Below are positions 27,100-39,317 of a DNA stretch of 64,000 nt, in pieces (within the stretch, counting starts at the first letter, position 1; each line of letters starts with the position of its first letter). The translations under genes were made by a program, and so were the position numbers. The notes beneath the pieces are model-generated. The model did no database searches. It was given only the letters and a program-made list of their open reading frames with translations, and was not told the DNA's origin. Origin of the DNA: Adineta steineri (lineage: Eukaryota > Rotifera > Eurotatoria > Adinetida > Adinetidae); assembly GCA_905250115.1 (NCBI GenBank), contig CAJNOI010000323.1, positions 1 to 64,000 of the forward strand, given 5' to 3'.

Positions 27100-28115
27100 A
27101 GTATCAGCGGGTCAGAGTAATTGGCCGAAAAAGGAATAGACGGCCGAACCGATCGAAGGCGCTGCTTGGCTGTTGCGGCAAACTCGTTTAACCTGTAGCT
27201 GTCGATCCGTAGTTTACCTGCAACAGTCTAATATATATCGATATATATATGTATATTAATAAATGTACAAAGATTTCGGAGTTAAGAGAACTTTCCCAAT
27301 GACTTTTAAAATAAAAGCAAAAAGATTTTTAATTCATTAATAACTATCTTAAAATTTTAAATGTAAAAGCCTTTCAAAATTAAGTGGTTTCTATCGTATA
27401 ATTTACATTTTTCTCAGTCATAATGACTGAAACAACTTCAGTATCTTTTGACTAGAACGATACATTCATTTTTTCTTTCTTTGATAACTCGACTTATTTC
27501 AAGTGGATAACTCGACTTATCCTTTACAAAATTTTTTTTGACTGAATCTATACATTCGTTTTTTCTCTCTTTGATAAGTCGAGTTATCCTTTAGATAGCA
27601 TCTTTCAGTTAGGTCTATACGTTTGATTTTCTTCTTCCTTTGACAACTCAACTTATCCTTTATATAATTTTTTTTTGATTAAATCTGTACATACATTCTT
27701 TTCTCCCTTTGATAGGTCGACTTATCTTTTACATAGGATCTTTTGACTAGATCTATGTATTCAATTTTTCCTCCCTCTGATAAGTCGAGTTATCGTTGTA
27801 TTTTTTATATACTATTGATGTTGTATCATTTAATTTTGTATAGTCGATTAAAATATTTAAGTCTGGATTCTTTCAAATATTATCAATAATTCCTTTTAAG
27901 TTCTTTATACCATCAATCTAGTAATTATCAAGAAGCTAATAAACCGATGATTATTTAGTTTTCGCTCAAAACATTTAGAATATGTTGCATGATGGTGACA
28001 TCTTTTAAAATTAATAGCACTTAAATGTATAAGATATATGAAATAGAACAGCCAATCAATTTATTAGTCTTTTTCGTTCTTCGGCTTCGGCTAATTACTC
28101 CGACCCAGTATCAGC
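27100..28115. mobile_element. nested 998-bp MITE-like element with 9-bp target duplication
   Basis: The element at 27109-28106 has inverted ends; the left end begins GGGTCAGAGTAATTGGCCGA and the right end, complemented, GGGTCGGAGTAATTAGCCGA (19 of the first 21 bases agree). A weaker match continues to about 60 bases (TTGGCTGTT in both arms). It is flanked by an exact 9-bp repeat, AGTATCAGC, at 27100-27108 and 28107-28115. A 9-bp duplication with GG-starting ends fits Mutator-like (MULE) or Merlin-like non-autonomous elements; the superfamily is inference. The left 115 bases are clearly richer in G+C than the surroundings. There is no transposase frame inside; the middle carries a minisatellite. 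The right end lies 160 bases before the FAD oxidase start codon. Confidence 0.72.
27445..27797. repeat. 68-bp minisatellite with palindromic core
   Basis: About five degenerate units are spaced 67-69 bases apart, counted from their cores at 27506, 27573, 27642, 27711 and 27779; a partial unit has its core at 27483. Each core is a version of GATAAGTCGACTTATC, which is its own reverse complement. Between the cores run CCTTT-ACATA-TTTTTGACT-ATCTATACATTC-TTTTTCTCCC-like sequences. Confidence 0.75.
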
Positions 28116-28274
28116 AGGCATGCGTCTTGTTATATACACAGAAAAAAATTTCGTCGAATGAAAACAATACTTTTGATTTACGTTAGCGTCAAGAGTATTC
28201 TTTTGCACGTGACCATATATAAAGGTGTACAATATAAATTTGCTAACCAGTGCACAAAGTAATACTATCATAAT

Positions 28275-30043
28275 ATGCAACATTCTATGTTCTATGTTAT
28301 TTATTTCTTAATAATCTTTGTTCTATGTGAACATCTCATACTATCAGGTAGATTTATTTTATATTTTGCACTTTCTTTACTATGTATGACAATTTGTTTT
28401 CTCATATACAAGAAGGATATTGTCGGTGTCTGTCAAATGATTCTACTTGTTGGCCGAGTGCCTCAATATGGCAAACTTTTAATCAATCAATTGATGGACA
28501 ACTCATTTCTTCTCAACCATCAGCCGCAGTTTGTAATTCTAATCCATCTAATATCAATGCATGTAATATAGCAAGAAATAAATGGACAAATTCGTCTTGG
28601 AGAAGTGATCACGCAGGTGCAATGCAAGCTGCTAATTGGGAAAATAGTTCATGTTCTATTTATTACAATAGTATGACATGTAATCAAGGCTCTGTACCTA
28701 TATTAGCAGTCAATGCAACGTTACCTCAACATGTTCAAAAAACATTACGATTAGTGAACACTTATAATCTACGTCTTGTCATAAAAACTACAGGACATGA
28801 TTATTTAGGTCGATCAACTGCAAAAGGAGCATTACTTCTTTGGTTACATTATATGAAACACTTCACTCTACTAGAAAACTACTCGTTATGTACTGGTAAA
28901 AATATCTTGAATGCTATTCGTGTTGGTGCAGGTGTACAATGGGGTGAAGTTTATGCATGGTTAGCTTTATATAATTTAACTGCCATTGGTGGAGCAGCAA
29001 GTACTGTTAGCGTTAGTGGTGGTTATCTACAAGGAGGTGGGCATAGTCCATTATCAAGATGGAAAGGATTAGCTGCTGATCAAGTTCTTGAATTTGATGT
29101 GATTATGGCAAATGGACGTCGCAAAACCGTAAATAGTTGTCAAAATGTCGATTTATTTTGGGCATTACGAGGTGGAGGAGGTGGAACTTTTGCAGTTGTA
29201 CTATCGGTTGTACTACGTACTTATTCATCACCATCTATTATCAGCAGTCTTCAAGTTATCTATCCATCAAATGAGACTCGTTATGCTAGTTTTATTCACG
29301 ATTTTGTTGAGTTCTTGCCAACATTAGCAGATGCTGGATGGGCTGGTTATTTCTATATAAGAGATAAAACATTTATCATTGGGCTTCTATTACCCAATGG
29401 AGACAGTGAAATGGCATATACAACAATAGATCAATTATACAATAAATATACTGATTTCAATTTCGCACGCTCTTCTTTTATACAATTTTCTAGTTTTAAT
29501 GATTTTTTTGTCACAATTGTGGAACCACAGAATCCGACAGGCAAGAATCAGATACTTGGATCTCGTCTTATTCCTGAAGCAATTGTACGTAATAAGCCGC
29601 AACAAGTTGCTGATGTGTTTTTTCAACTCAAAGGTGGACATATGTCGCTTCTTATGGGAAATTTTGTTGCTGGTGGGAAAGTGTCCAGTAAAACACAAAA
29701 TAATAGTGTTAACCCTGCATGGCGCACTGCTCTTCTCCATATGATCTATAATGAGAGATGGGTTGATGGAACATCTGTTGAAGAGCAAGAAATAATTGCT
29801 AAGACTGTCACAAGAAGCGTAAACATTCTACAAACAATCGCAGGAGGTTCACAATCTGGTGTATATATGAATGAAGGTGATCCAAATGAAAAATATTGGC
29901 AGCAAAAGTTTTTTGGTACGATAAAAAACTATAATCAATTAAAATCAATTAAAAACAGAGTAGATCCAAATGGAATATTTGTTTGTAATAAATGTGTAGG
30001 TAGTGATGATTGGTCGGATGATTTGAATTGCCGAATATATTAA
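28275..30043 (+). CDS. secreted FAD-linked oxidase, berberine-bridge (BBE) type, 567 aa
   Basis: Exons 28275-28347 and 28413-30043 join in frame across a 65-bp intron. Exon 1 encodes a signal peptide (MQHSMFYVIYFLIIFVLCEH). The mature protein has an FAD-binding type 4 domain: residues KTTGHDYLGRS hold the His that binds FAD covalently in this family, followed by GAGVQWGEVYAWL, then GGYLQGGGHSPLSRWKGLAA and DQVLEFDVI, and FWALRGGGGGTF. The C-terminal BBE motif is MNEGDPNEKYWQQKFFG with KNRVDPNGIF. The Cys used for the second FAD bond in bicovalent members is Ala here (GGAASTVSVSGG). Such enzymes oxidise alcohols, sugars or alkaloid-like compounds with O2, giving H2O2; the substrate is unknown. 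The sequence resembles fungal members, so horizontal origin is possible, as is common in bdelloids. It lies inside the hAT-bounded segment. Confidence 0.88.
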
Positions 30044-30657
30044 ATGTAGGTGAACAAAGTTTAATTATAGAAATTTTGTTTATAATGAAGATTTTTTTGT
30101 TCATTTTTTAATATATAATTATAATAATAAAATAAAAAACGTTCGAGCTCATCGTTCATTTAAAAACATAAGTATCCTGTTAATTTCGCTATTTATTATT
30201 AATCAAATCTTTACATATAAACACACAACATAATAAAATTTGGTTTTGATTATCTTTCATCGTATCAAGTATTGCCGCAACATTAGCAACAAAAATCTGG
30301 AAATGTTTCATCACATAGATATTTTCCTAAACATTCCTTTGTTTGATAATCATCATAAGATATTTCTTGATTATAATATGCTCATAACTGTATTGAGTTA
30401 TCATCCATTAATACTTTTATCATATCATCGATCGATACAATTGAACTGAATTTGTCATTGATGATGATGTTAATGATATGGAATCAAAATGAGTGATATT
30501 AATTGAGTTTGAAAGTAATTTTACACAATCTTGACAAGCATTTTGTGTAGCAGTTGAAGGAAATTTAACCAAAAATTTACGTTGAATATTATCAACCAAC
30601 TATTCAATTACTTTATGATGGTATACTTTTATCTGAAGAATATAAAAAAAGACACTT
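30044..30657. other. non-coding or decayed DNA before the parvin remnant
   Basis: Holds the 3' flank of the FAD oxidase gene. At about 30547-30657 there are scraps that resemble the parvin first CH domain in different frames (for example LLYDGILLSEE at 30609-30641), broken by frameshifts. Confidence 0.4.
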
Positions 30658-31488
30658 ACACGTATTCGTAATTATCTTGAAATACATTTTGATTAACAAA
30701 ACCAAACTATTAAGTGGACATTTGAACAAATTTATAATCGAGATTTTATTCCTATTTTACATCTTCTTCGAGCATATATGAAGTTTTTTAATAATAGAAA
30801 ATATTCTAATTTACCGAAAAATTTGTTTTTAAAAGTCAATATGGTTAAAAAAACGAATGGAATATTACAAACAAAAATTGTGAATGAATGTTTCATCGAT
30901 GATCATGATAGACAATCAATGGCTGCAAGTAAAGATTCAATGGTTCTCCTTTTAAATAGAAATTCTTCGTTATTCTATTTTAGATAGGATCTTTAAAACA
31001 AGATGATCTTATTGATTCTGTATTCGATTTTGCATTCGATAAATTAGCAAGTATCGAAAAAACTTTATTGAAATTTATAAATAGTCATTTATATCGTTAT
31101 AATATTTATATAAAACAAATTGATATACAATATTTTCAAGATGGATTAAATTTACTTTATTTAATATCTCATTTAGAAAATTATTTTATAATACTTAATA
31201 AATATAATCATAAAAGACCAATATCACGTGAACAATCTCATACTAAGCTTCAATTAGCTTTTCAACTTATGAATCAAAGTAAATATTACGGTTTTCCTCA
31301 AAATAAAATCATATTTTTCGAATTTAATTATTTTAGTTAGTATCGACATTGAAGAATATTGTCGAATCAATGATCTTCTTGCTGGAAATCAAAGAACTTT
31401 ATATCGTCTTCTTTTTCGACTTTACATCGAATATAATTCAGATTCAAATAATTTATTAGAATCAATTACATATCTTCAACCTGTTTGA
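30658..31488 (+). pseudogene. parvin-like gene remnant (end of CH1, linker, CH2)
   Basis: Recognisable coding pieces lie at 30658-30928, 30988-31278 and 31337-31488, joined in frame by two GT-AG introns of 59 and 58 bp. The text IKWTFEQIYNRDFIPILHLL, VKKTNGILQTK, FDFAFDKLASIEKTLLKFIN and FQDGLNLLYLISHLENYF matches the linker and second calponin-homology domain of parvins. Parvins are focal-adhesion partners of ILK. An in-frame TAA at 30694-30696 interrupts the CH1 end, and the sequence before it is frameshifted, so the full gene is broken. The CH2 half is undamaged and ends in a normal stop. The kept introns show it is not a retrocopy. Confidence 0.7.
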
Positions 31489-31693
31489 ACGAATATTGTT
31501 AGTCCATTTTTGTAGTAATTGATACTTTTTACAAAAAGCTTATATCAGATCGATTTTCTTACTTAATTGCATGATCAGAACCTTAACTGTCAGATTTTTA
31601 TTTGCTCTCATTTATATATCAATACTTAATTTCTGTACATTATTCAAGTATAATTTTCAAAATAAATCTAATTTTTATTTATGAAATAAAAAG

Positions 31694-31801
31694 ATTATAT
31701 CATTTATTATTTCAAAAAACACATGTTTCAATATACCAAAAGAAAAGCAACATCAAAATATTATAAACTAAATATATAAGAAGTATAAGTCACGGAGCCG
31801 A
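31694..31801 (+). repeat. 108-bp direct repeat, right copy
   Basis: Pairs with 26205-26319. It lies 144 bases before the right hAT end. Confidence 0.75.
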
Positions 31802-31953
31802 TGTCAAATAAAAAAAAAATTTTTCTGAATATTAAGAAATAAATAAAACTTAATTCAATAAAAATCATCTAAAATCTGGAAAAATCCAGAGAAACTGAGA
31901 AAATTTGGAACTTTTCTAGAAAATCCGGAAGACTTAGCAACACTGTGTTGAAA

Positions 31954-32590
31954 TGATACCATCATTTGATACTGTGAATGACAAAAGCACGATTATCTTA
32001 TCTATTCGATATACTGTTTTTCTAAACGTAAGATAACAAATAGTCTTTCTAAAACGTTTACCAGTATGTCTATAGTATATATTTAGCAATCTTGAATCTA
32101 TTTTATGACACTAATATACATAAACATAATTAAATCTACTACCAAAAGTGATCTCTAAGAATGTAAGTGTGAAATTATAAATAAAACATTCCTTTTCTTA
32201 GATTCGCATGTCATGTATACTTGAAAGAAGCTAATACTATGAGATAAATCATATCATGTTATGTTTTTGATGATATCAGAACAAACAAAAGTTTCGGAGA
32301 AAATAATTTGATAAATAATAGATGAGAACAATTTATATATATCTAACCAGATTCTCATTCTGAGAATAAGAAATTAACTGATAATCTTCTGATATTTTTG
32401 ATTAAGAGTGACATCTTTATAGTCACAAAACTTAAAGAACGCTTGATTGGCTTTTCGAATACTCAAAGTTCATACAAAAGAAAAAGTTATTTCATTCATT
32501 CATGACATACTAATTTTTTTCCCAGATTATAACGATCTATTTAAAGTATTGTATTATTTTACTTTTTTATATTAATTCTTATTTTGAAGA
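31954..32590. other. intergenic, upstream of the cap methyltransferase gene
   Basis: AT-rich, no coding frame. Ordinary flank to the right of the hAT segment. Confidence 0.4.
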
Positions 32591-34177
32591 ATGGCTAGTT
32601 CATTTGAAACTCAGGCAACACCCTCTGAAGCTCGCGATGCTCATTCATATTATAATAATCCACAAGAACATGGTTTACAACGACGAAATGAAAGTAAAAT
32701 TTTATATATGCGCAATTTTAACAATTGGATCAAAAGCACATTAATTAGTATGTGACATTCTACAGAATCTATTAAATTATTTTATCATACTTTCTATTAT
32801 AGATGAATATTTACAATTAATTAGAAATGAAGATTCTGAACGAAAGGATCGAATTCATGTGTTTGACATGGGCTGTGGCAAAGGTATATACTATTCATCT
32901 AGTTTTATAATATGTTCAATGTCATTTTCTAGGTGGAGATCAACTAAAATGGGATATTGGACATGTAAATCGTGTTACTTTTTCTGGTTAGTTTAAAGAA
33001 ATTGATCATTGTTATTTATTAGTTTTGATAATTGTTTTGTAGATCTTGCTGAAAAATCAGTTGATGTATGTAAGCAACGTTATCATACAAGAAAATCGTG
33101 TTATTCAGCAGAATTCTTCCCACTCAATTGTACTACAGTATGTTTTTTGTTTTAGATTTATTTTCATTTGCTATATGAACATACTTTTTACATACTAGGA
33201 GTTGCTTCGAGATAAATTTGAAGAAAAGAAACCTTGCTTCGATCTTGTTAGTACTCAATTTGTTCTTCATTATGCATTTGATAAACTCGAATCAGCTAAT
33301 CAATTTTTACGTAATGCTGCTGAGTTTTTACGTATAGGTGGTTATTTCATTGGTACAACGGTGAATTCCTGTCAGTTAGTGTATGCTTTTATCTTTTTAA
33401 TTACTTGAATAGTTAGTAGAAAAAATCGTTTTTTAGTGAGCGTTGTCGTCAAACACCCAATCAAAGTATTTCAAATGATGTGTTCAGTATTAATTTCGAT
33501 CCTTCGATTAATCTCAAAACAACAGACAACGAATCAATTCCATTATTTGGAGCTAAATATCATTTTAGTCTTGATGAAGTTGTTGATTGTCCTGAATATC
33601 TTGTTTACTTTCCTTTACTCGAAAAGTAAGTTAAAATATTTCAGTTTTCTCTATTATTTAATATTTAATAGATTGGCAGAAAAACATGGTTTAGAAAGAG
33701 TTGATCGTCAAACATTCAAAGATTATTTTGATAAACATAGTGCAAATGGAGATGGTCGTTCTCTATTAAGGACAATGAAGGCTTTAGAGGTAAAGTCGAT
33801 TATATAGTAAAAATTTCTTAATTTAAGAAAACAAATGATTTAGCGCTATGGACTCACATCGAGCAATTCAGAAGAGCAATCAAACAATGATTCTCAATAT
33901 GCACATGCAAAAAGATACATTGACAATGCTAATATGGAACACCAAGCAGATTCTATAAAATATTGTGTAAGTTTCTTAATTGATTCAATATTATCAATAT
34001 TTTCTTAATTATTTAGCGAACCCTATCTCAACAAGAATGGGATATGACAAGTAAGATTTTGTTAAAATATCTATTTAATTACTTAATTGTTTTGATATTT
34101 TAGGACTTTATATTATGTTTGCTTTCAAAAAAGTACGTCATGTTAATTATGATGAAGATACAATTACTAATGCATGA
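32591..34177 (+). CDS. RNMT: mRNA cap guanine-N7 methyltransferase (RNMT-like), 368 aa
   Basis: Ten exons join in frame: 32591-32747, 32803-32883, 32933-32986, 33043-33137, 33199-33380, 33437-33625, 33672-33789, 33844-33966, 34017-34050 and 34104-34177. The SAM-binding motif I reads [20 protein letters not shown], followed by [16 protein letters not shown]. Further hallmarks are [48 protein letters not shown] with LVYFPLLEK, and [15 protein letters not shown] at the end. All follow the eukaryotic RNMT/Abd1 order. The enzyme methylates N7 of the cap guanosine of mRNA in the nucleus. The N-terminal regulatory region of vertebrate RNMT is much shortened here. At the exon ending at 33380, the donor GT|GTATGC was chosen over alternatives because it keeps NSCQLVERCRQT in frame. 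Confidence 0.93.
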
Positions 34178-34703
34178 TCATTTTCTTGATCTTTAATGTT
34201 GTTCCTTTTTTTTCATTTTCTTGTTCGTTACACTCGGTTTAATCGAGATATTTGTGTTGTTATTATTAAGTTATTTTTTTGTGACGATAATATGAAATAA
34301 AAATAAAATATGTAAAGTTATATAAATGGATGTTTTTCGGTGTCAAACTTCGACATATATATGAATAGATCAAATGATACGCAAAAAAGTTTGTTAAAAC
34401 ACAGAAGATAAATAAAATAGAAGACCTAATTTCTCCGATATATATATAAATGGCATTATAATAGTGAAAAGAATGTTAATATATCATGAATAAGCTGTAA
34501 ATTAAAATGATGAAGATTTTTATTATCAGACATCGCTCTATTACTATATCGTTATAGTGATGTCGCACTTATACATATTCATTTTTCTATCTAATTCTTT
34601 CTCATTTTTATATATTGTCTTTCTTCTCTTTCTTGTCTTTATATATCATCTAGTTATATATACATATATATGTATCTGTTTTAGTCATTTCAAAGACAGA
34701 ACA
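34178..34703. other. intergenic RNMT to RCC1
   Basis: AT-rich. A TGTTTTAG at 34677-34684, 19 bases before the RCC1 start, is a likely 5' UTR or spliced-leader acceptor. Confidence 0.4.
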
Positions 34704-36470
34704 ATGAAAGGTGCACCTCGTATAAATACTACACCTGTTACAGCTAAAAATATTCGTTATCGATCTGCATCACCATCTAATAAAACTGCAAATGGAAAGA
34801 AAAAAAGTACTGTCTCAATAAAAGAACTTGCAACTAAACGAAAAACAGTTAAAACAACTGATGGTTTGTTATTGTTATTATTTTCTTCAACAATATCCTA
34901 AGTGAAATTATTTTAGTTCAACAATCACGTTCAAAATCATCAATAGCTCGTCCAGCACGTCCTACGAATAATACACGTAGAACTATTCGTCGACAAACCA
35001 CTTATTTATCTATACCATCAATTGTTAATGGTAATTCTAAAGGTGGTCAAGTATTAGCTGTTGGTGAAAATGGTATGACACAATTAGGTCTTAAAAGTTC
35101 TATTGATCAACGAAAAAATCCTCAACCTGTACTTATTCCTGAACCTATTGTACAAATTACTGCTGGTCCTTTACATTCTGTTTGTTTAACAGATCAAAAT
35201 AATATTTATACATTTGGTTGTAATGATGAACATGCTTTGGGTCGTCCAGATAATAATGATGATGACGATGATGATAGTGATCCATTTGGAGAAGTTGATC
35301 TAACTAAAGTAATAAGAAATGATGACGAAAACATAATACAAATTGTTGCTGGTGATAGTCATACATTAATCTTATCAAATCTTGGTAAAGTTTATGGTAT
35401 GTTTTATCGATATTTTTATATATGACATGTACTATTTCATATTGTTTTTCGAATGTTTCACGCTGGGGCACATTTCGTTCGAGTACAAATGGAATATATG
35501 GTCTTGTTCGTAAGAGTAAAATGGCTAAACATCCAGTTGAAATATCATTACCAGAAAAAATTGTCAAACTAGCAAGTGGAAATGATTTTGTCTTGTTTCT
35601 TAGTGAAACAGGACAAGTTTATTCATGCGGTAATGGAGAAACAGGTCAATTAGGTCGACTTAATCATTATGCATGTGAAAATGGTCGACGTGGTGGGATC
35701 GGTATGATCTATTGTTTAATTTGATTAATATAAAATATTTATATATATATATATGTAGAACGATTAATTACACCAGCACCTATTCTTTATAATCGTTCAT
35801 CTATTAAAGAAAAGAAAATACTATTTGAAGATATTTTCACAGGTGCACATCATTATTTCTTAAAAGTACAAGGCCAACCTTATATACTTGCTGGTGGATT
35901 AAATAATTTTCATCAAATCGGTAATATTATCTTATTTTATTATGTCTTGAGAACTGACGAATAAGTTTTCTTTTTTCTATCAATATTAGGTTTACCATCA
36001 ACAGATTCTGTCTTTTTTCCAACACATATACCATCACTTGACGGTTATCAATGGAAAAAATTTGCTGGTGGTCTACATCATACACTTGGTCTCACTACGA
36101 CTGGTAAATCTGAATAATGATCAATCATTAATAATATGTGTTTTTTTTTGTTTTAGGTGAAGTTTATGTGTTGGGACGTTGCCATGAAGGTCAATTAGGT
36201 ATTGATGGTTTAACAACTCATGTTGATCAACCAACACTGATTTCAAATATTCCAAAAGTTATTGATATAGCTTGTGGAAATCATGTATCATTTATAATCG
36301 ATGAAACAGGCAAAGTCTATTCATTTGGTGCTGGTACATCACTTCAACATGGACATGGAGAAGATGATATAAAAATTCCACGTATAATGTCATCGAAATT
36401 TATGGATATTAAAAAAATAGTTAATGTAGCTGTTGGTGCTCAACATACAATTTTTCTCACTAAAGAATAA
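34704..36470 (+). CDS. RCC1: RCC1-like Ran guanine-nucleotide exchange factor, 489 aa
   Basis: Six exons: 34704-34863, 34917-35396, 35462-35701, 35759-35920, 35990-36103 and 36157-36470. The first 90 residues are basic and Ser/Thr-rich (KKKSTVSIKELATKRK), like the chromatin-binding tail of RCC1. Then come RCC1 repeats: QVLAVGENGMTQLGL, NIYTFGCNDEHALG, GWGTFRSSTNGIYGL (the beta-wedge region of RCC1 itself), QVYSCGNGETGQLGRL, GGLHHTLGLTTTGEVYVLG and KVYSFGAGTSLQHGHGE. The wedge text WGTFRSSTNGIYGL supports true RCC1 over other RCC1-repeat proteins. RCC1 loads Ran with GTP on chromatin. The junction between exons 2 and 3 needs an intron ending in AC rather than AG (see separate entry). An Asp run occurs near residue 187. 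Confidence 0.9.
35397..35461 (+). other. intron with AC instead of AG at its 3' end
   Basis: The interval from the donor GTATGT at 35397 to the next coding base at 35462 contains no AG dinucleotide at all. The frame and the protein text (KVYG|WGTFRSS) demand an end exactly after TTTCAC at 35461. A single C-to-G difference would give the normal TTTCAG. It may be a real non-canonical GT-AC intron, a fresh splice-site mutation, or a base-call error. Confidence 0.6.
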
Positions 36471-36601
36471 TAATCTTATTTTTTTCATTTTTTTCTTTAC
36501 AATAAACAAAACAAAACAAAAAACACAAAGAAATAGAGAGACAAAACTTTGTTATTTTGCACATTGCCAAATTAATTGATGCTTGGCTCTAAGAACTCAT
36601 C

Positions 36602-36619
36602 ATACACACACACACACAC
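36602..36619 (+). repeat. (CA)n microsatellite
   Basis: About eight CA units in the 213-bp gap between the convergent RCC1 and Kruppel-like genes. Confidence 0.7.
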
Positions 36620-36682
36620 CGATGTAAATGACACCGAGAAAAAAACACATGTACAAAAGAAAATGCATTTCTTGCTTTTAGT

Positions 36683-38128
<1,446 letters not shown>

Positions 38129-39317
38129 GATACGCTTTAAATGAATAAATTTTTTCATCATAACTCGATCTTCTTTTTCTCTCTTTCGCTTTTTTTCTCT
38201 TGTTTGCTAAGTAACTGGTTGGTTGAACAACAGTATATTGAACCAATCGTTAAATGATCCGGTATTAAGTAAACGCGTGTGTATGTAGTTCTATATGTCG
38301 ATTTCCGGTGGTAAACATATAGTCGTAAATGAATTTATCCTAAACGAATACAATCAAAAAATAAGTTATAATGAATACAAATAATCAAATTTATCAAAAA
38401 AATCACTCTCTATTTCTTTTACTAAATATGAAAAACTGCATTTCGATTAAGTTTTCAAGAGGACGTAAAAAAGTAAACAAATTTCGCCGAAGCGTAATAT
38501 CTCTCTCTCTATCATTACTCGTCACGCATTACTTATATCTAAAATATAATTACTGACACATATGCGGAGGCGCTTACATTTTTTTTTCTGTGCGTCGTAT
38601 ACCTTCGTCTCTCGAAAATCGATTGTCGTTTGAGTAACAGTTACACAGATCCTTTCCGTTCTGTACAAGAAGAAACGCATACATATACTTTGTCGAGTGT
38701 TTTTTTTACTTTTTCTCTTTTTTCTTTTTCTTTTTTGCTTGTTCACCTTGCTGTGCTTCACCATGTGCAGGCTATAGCAAGGCTATAATGATAGTTGAGT
38801 TGATCCGCATATACGATTTATGAATCCTATATTTACTTGACATTAGTTATTTATTATTCATTGTATTAGACATTTTCAAAAAAAAAATAAATCCAATAGT
38901 TTAATTGATCTTTAATGCAACTGAATATTTTCGCTTCTTTATTACATATTTTTGGTTTAGATAAACATTTATGATGAATCCTTTCAATACCAAAACCTTC
39001 TGGGTACGTTTTTGATTTTGTATGAAAAAGAAAAATTTTACTTTTGTTTTTTTTTCTCTTATTACTCTTGTTTCACCCCTTGTCATGAAAATTGAATTTT
39101 CTTTTCTTTTGATTCATNNNNNNNNNNNNNNNNNNNNNNNNNNNNNNNNNNNNNNNNNNNNNNNNNNNNNNNNNNNNNNNNNNNNNNNNNNNNNNNNNNN
39201 NNNNNNNNNNNNNNNNNAAAAAAAAAGAAAATGAATCGAAATATTCATTTATAATGAGTATAAAAAGATTTAAATAGGTTATTTTTTTTATCATTCTCTT
39301 CAAATAGCAGTAATACT
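38129..39317. other. intergenic with assembly gap
   Basis: Upstream region of the Kruppel-like gene and 3' flank of the dehydrogenase gene; AT-rich with T runs. No coding signal on either side of the gap. Confidence 0.4.
39118..39217. other. assembly gap, 100 N
   Basis: Exactly 100 N, a conventional placeholder for a scaffold gap of unknown size. Frames crossing it are meaningless. Confidence 0.98.

Larger units (their letters stand above)
26074..31953. mobile_element. hAT-type terminal-repeat segment with 8-bp target duplication and gene cargo
   Basis: The left end at 26082 reads CAGTGTTGCCAAA and the right end at 31945, read on the other strand, CAGTGTTGCTAAG (11 of the first 13 bases agree, the first nine exactly). 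Both ends are flanked by the identical octamer TGTTGAAA (26074-26081 and 31946-31953). CAGTG termini with 8-bp duplications are the hallmark of hAT elements. The 5,864-bp interior holds no recognisable transposase. Instead it holds a secreted FAD oxidase gene, a decayed parvin gene and a nested smaller element. A 110-bp sequence occurs near both ends in direct orientation. It is either a non-autonomous element that carries genes, or a short hAT MITE that was later opened by a large insertion. Confidence 0.6.

Noticed and set aside
27445-27797. CRISPR-like array
   Set aside because: Repeats are degenerate, the intervals are repeats too, and the host is an animal; it is a minisatellite.
26205-31801. 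LTR retrotransposon reading of the 110-bp direct repeats
   Set aside because: Too short for LTRs, no TG...CA borders, no gag or pol in between, and the outer hAT ends with 8-bp duplication explain the borders better.
39022-39303. Open frames across the N gap
   Set aside because: They run through unknown bases and are artefacts.
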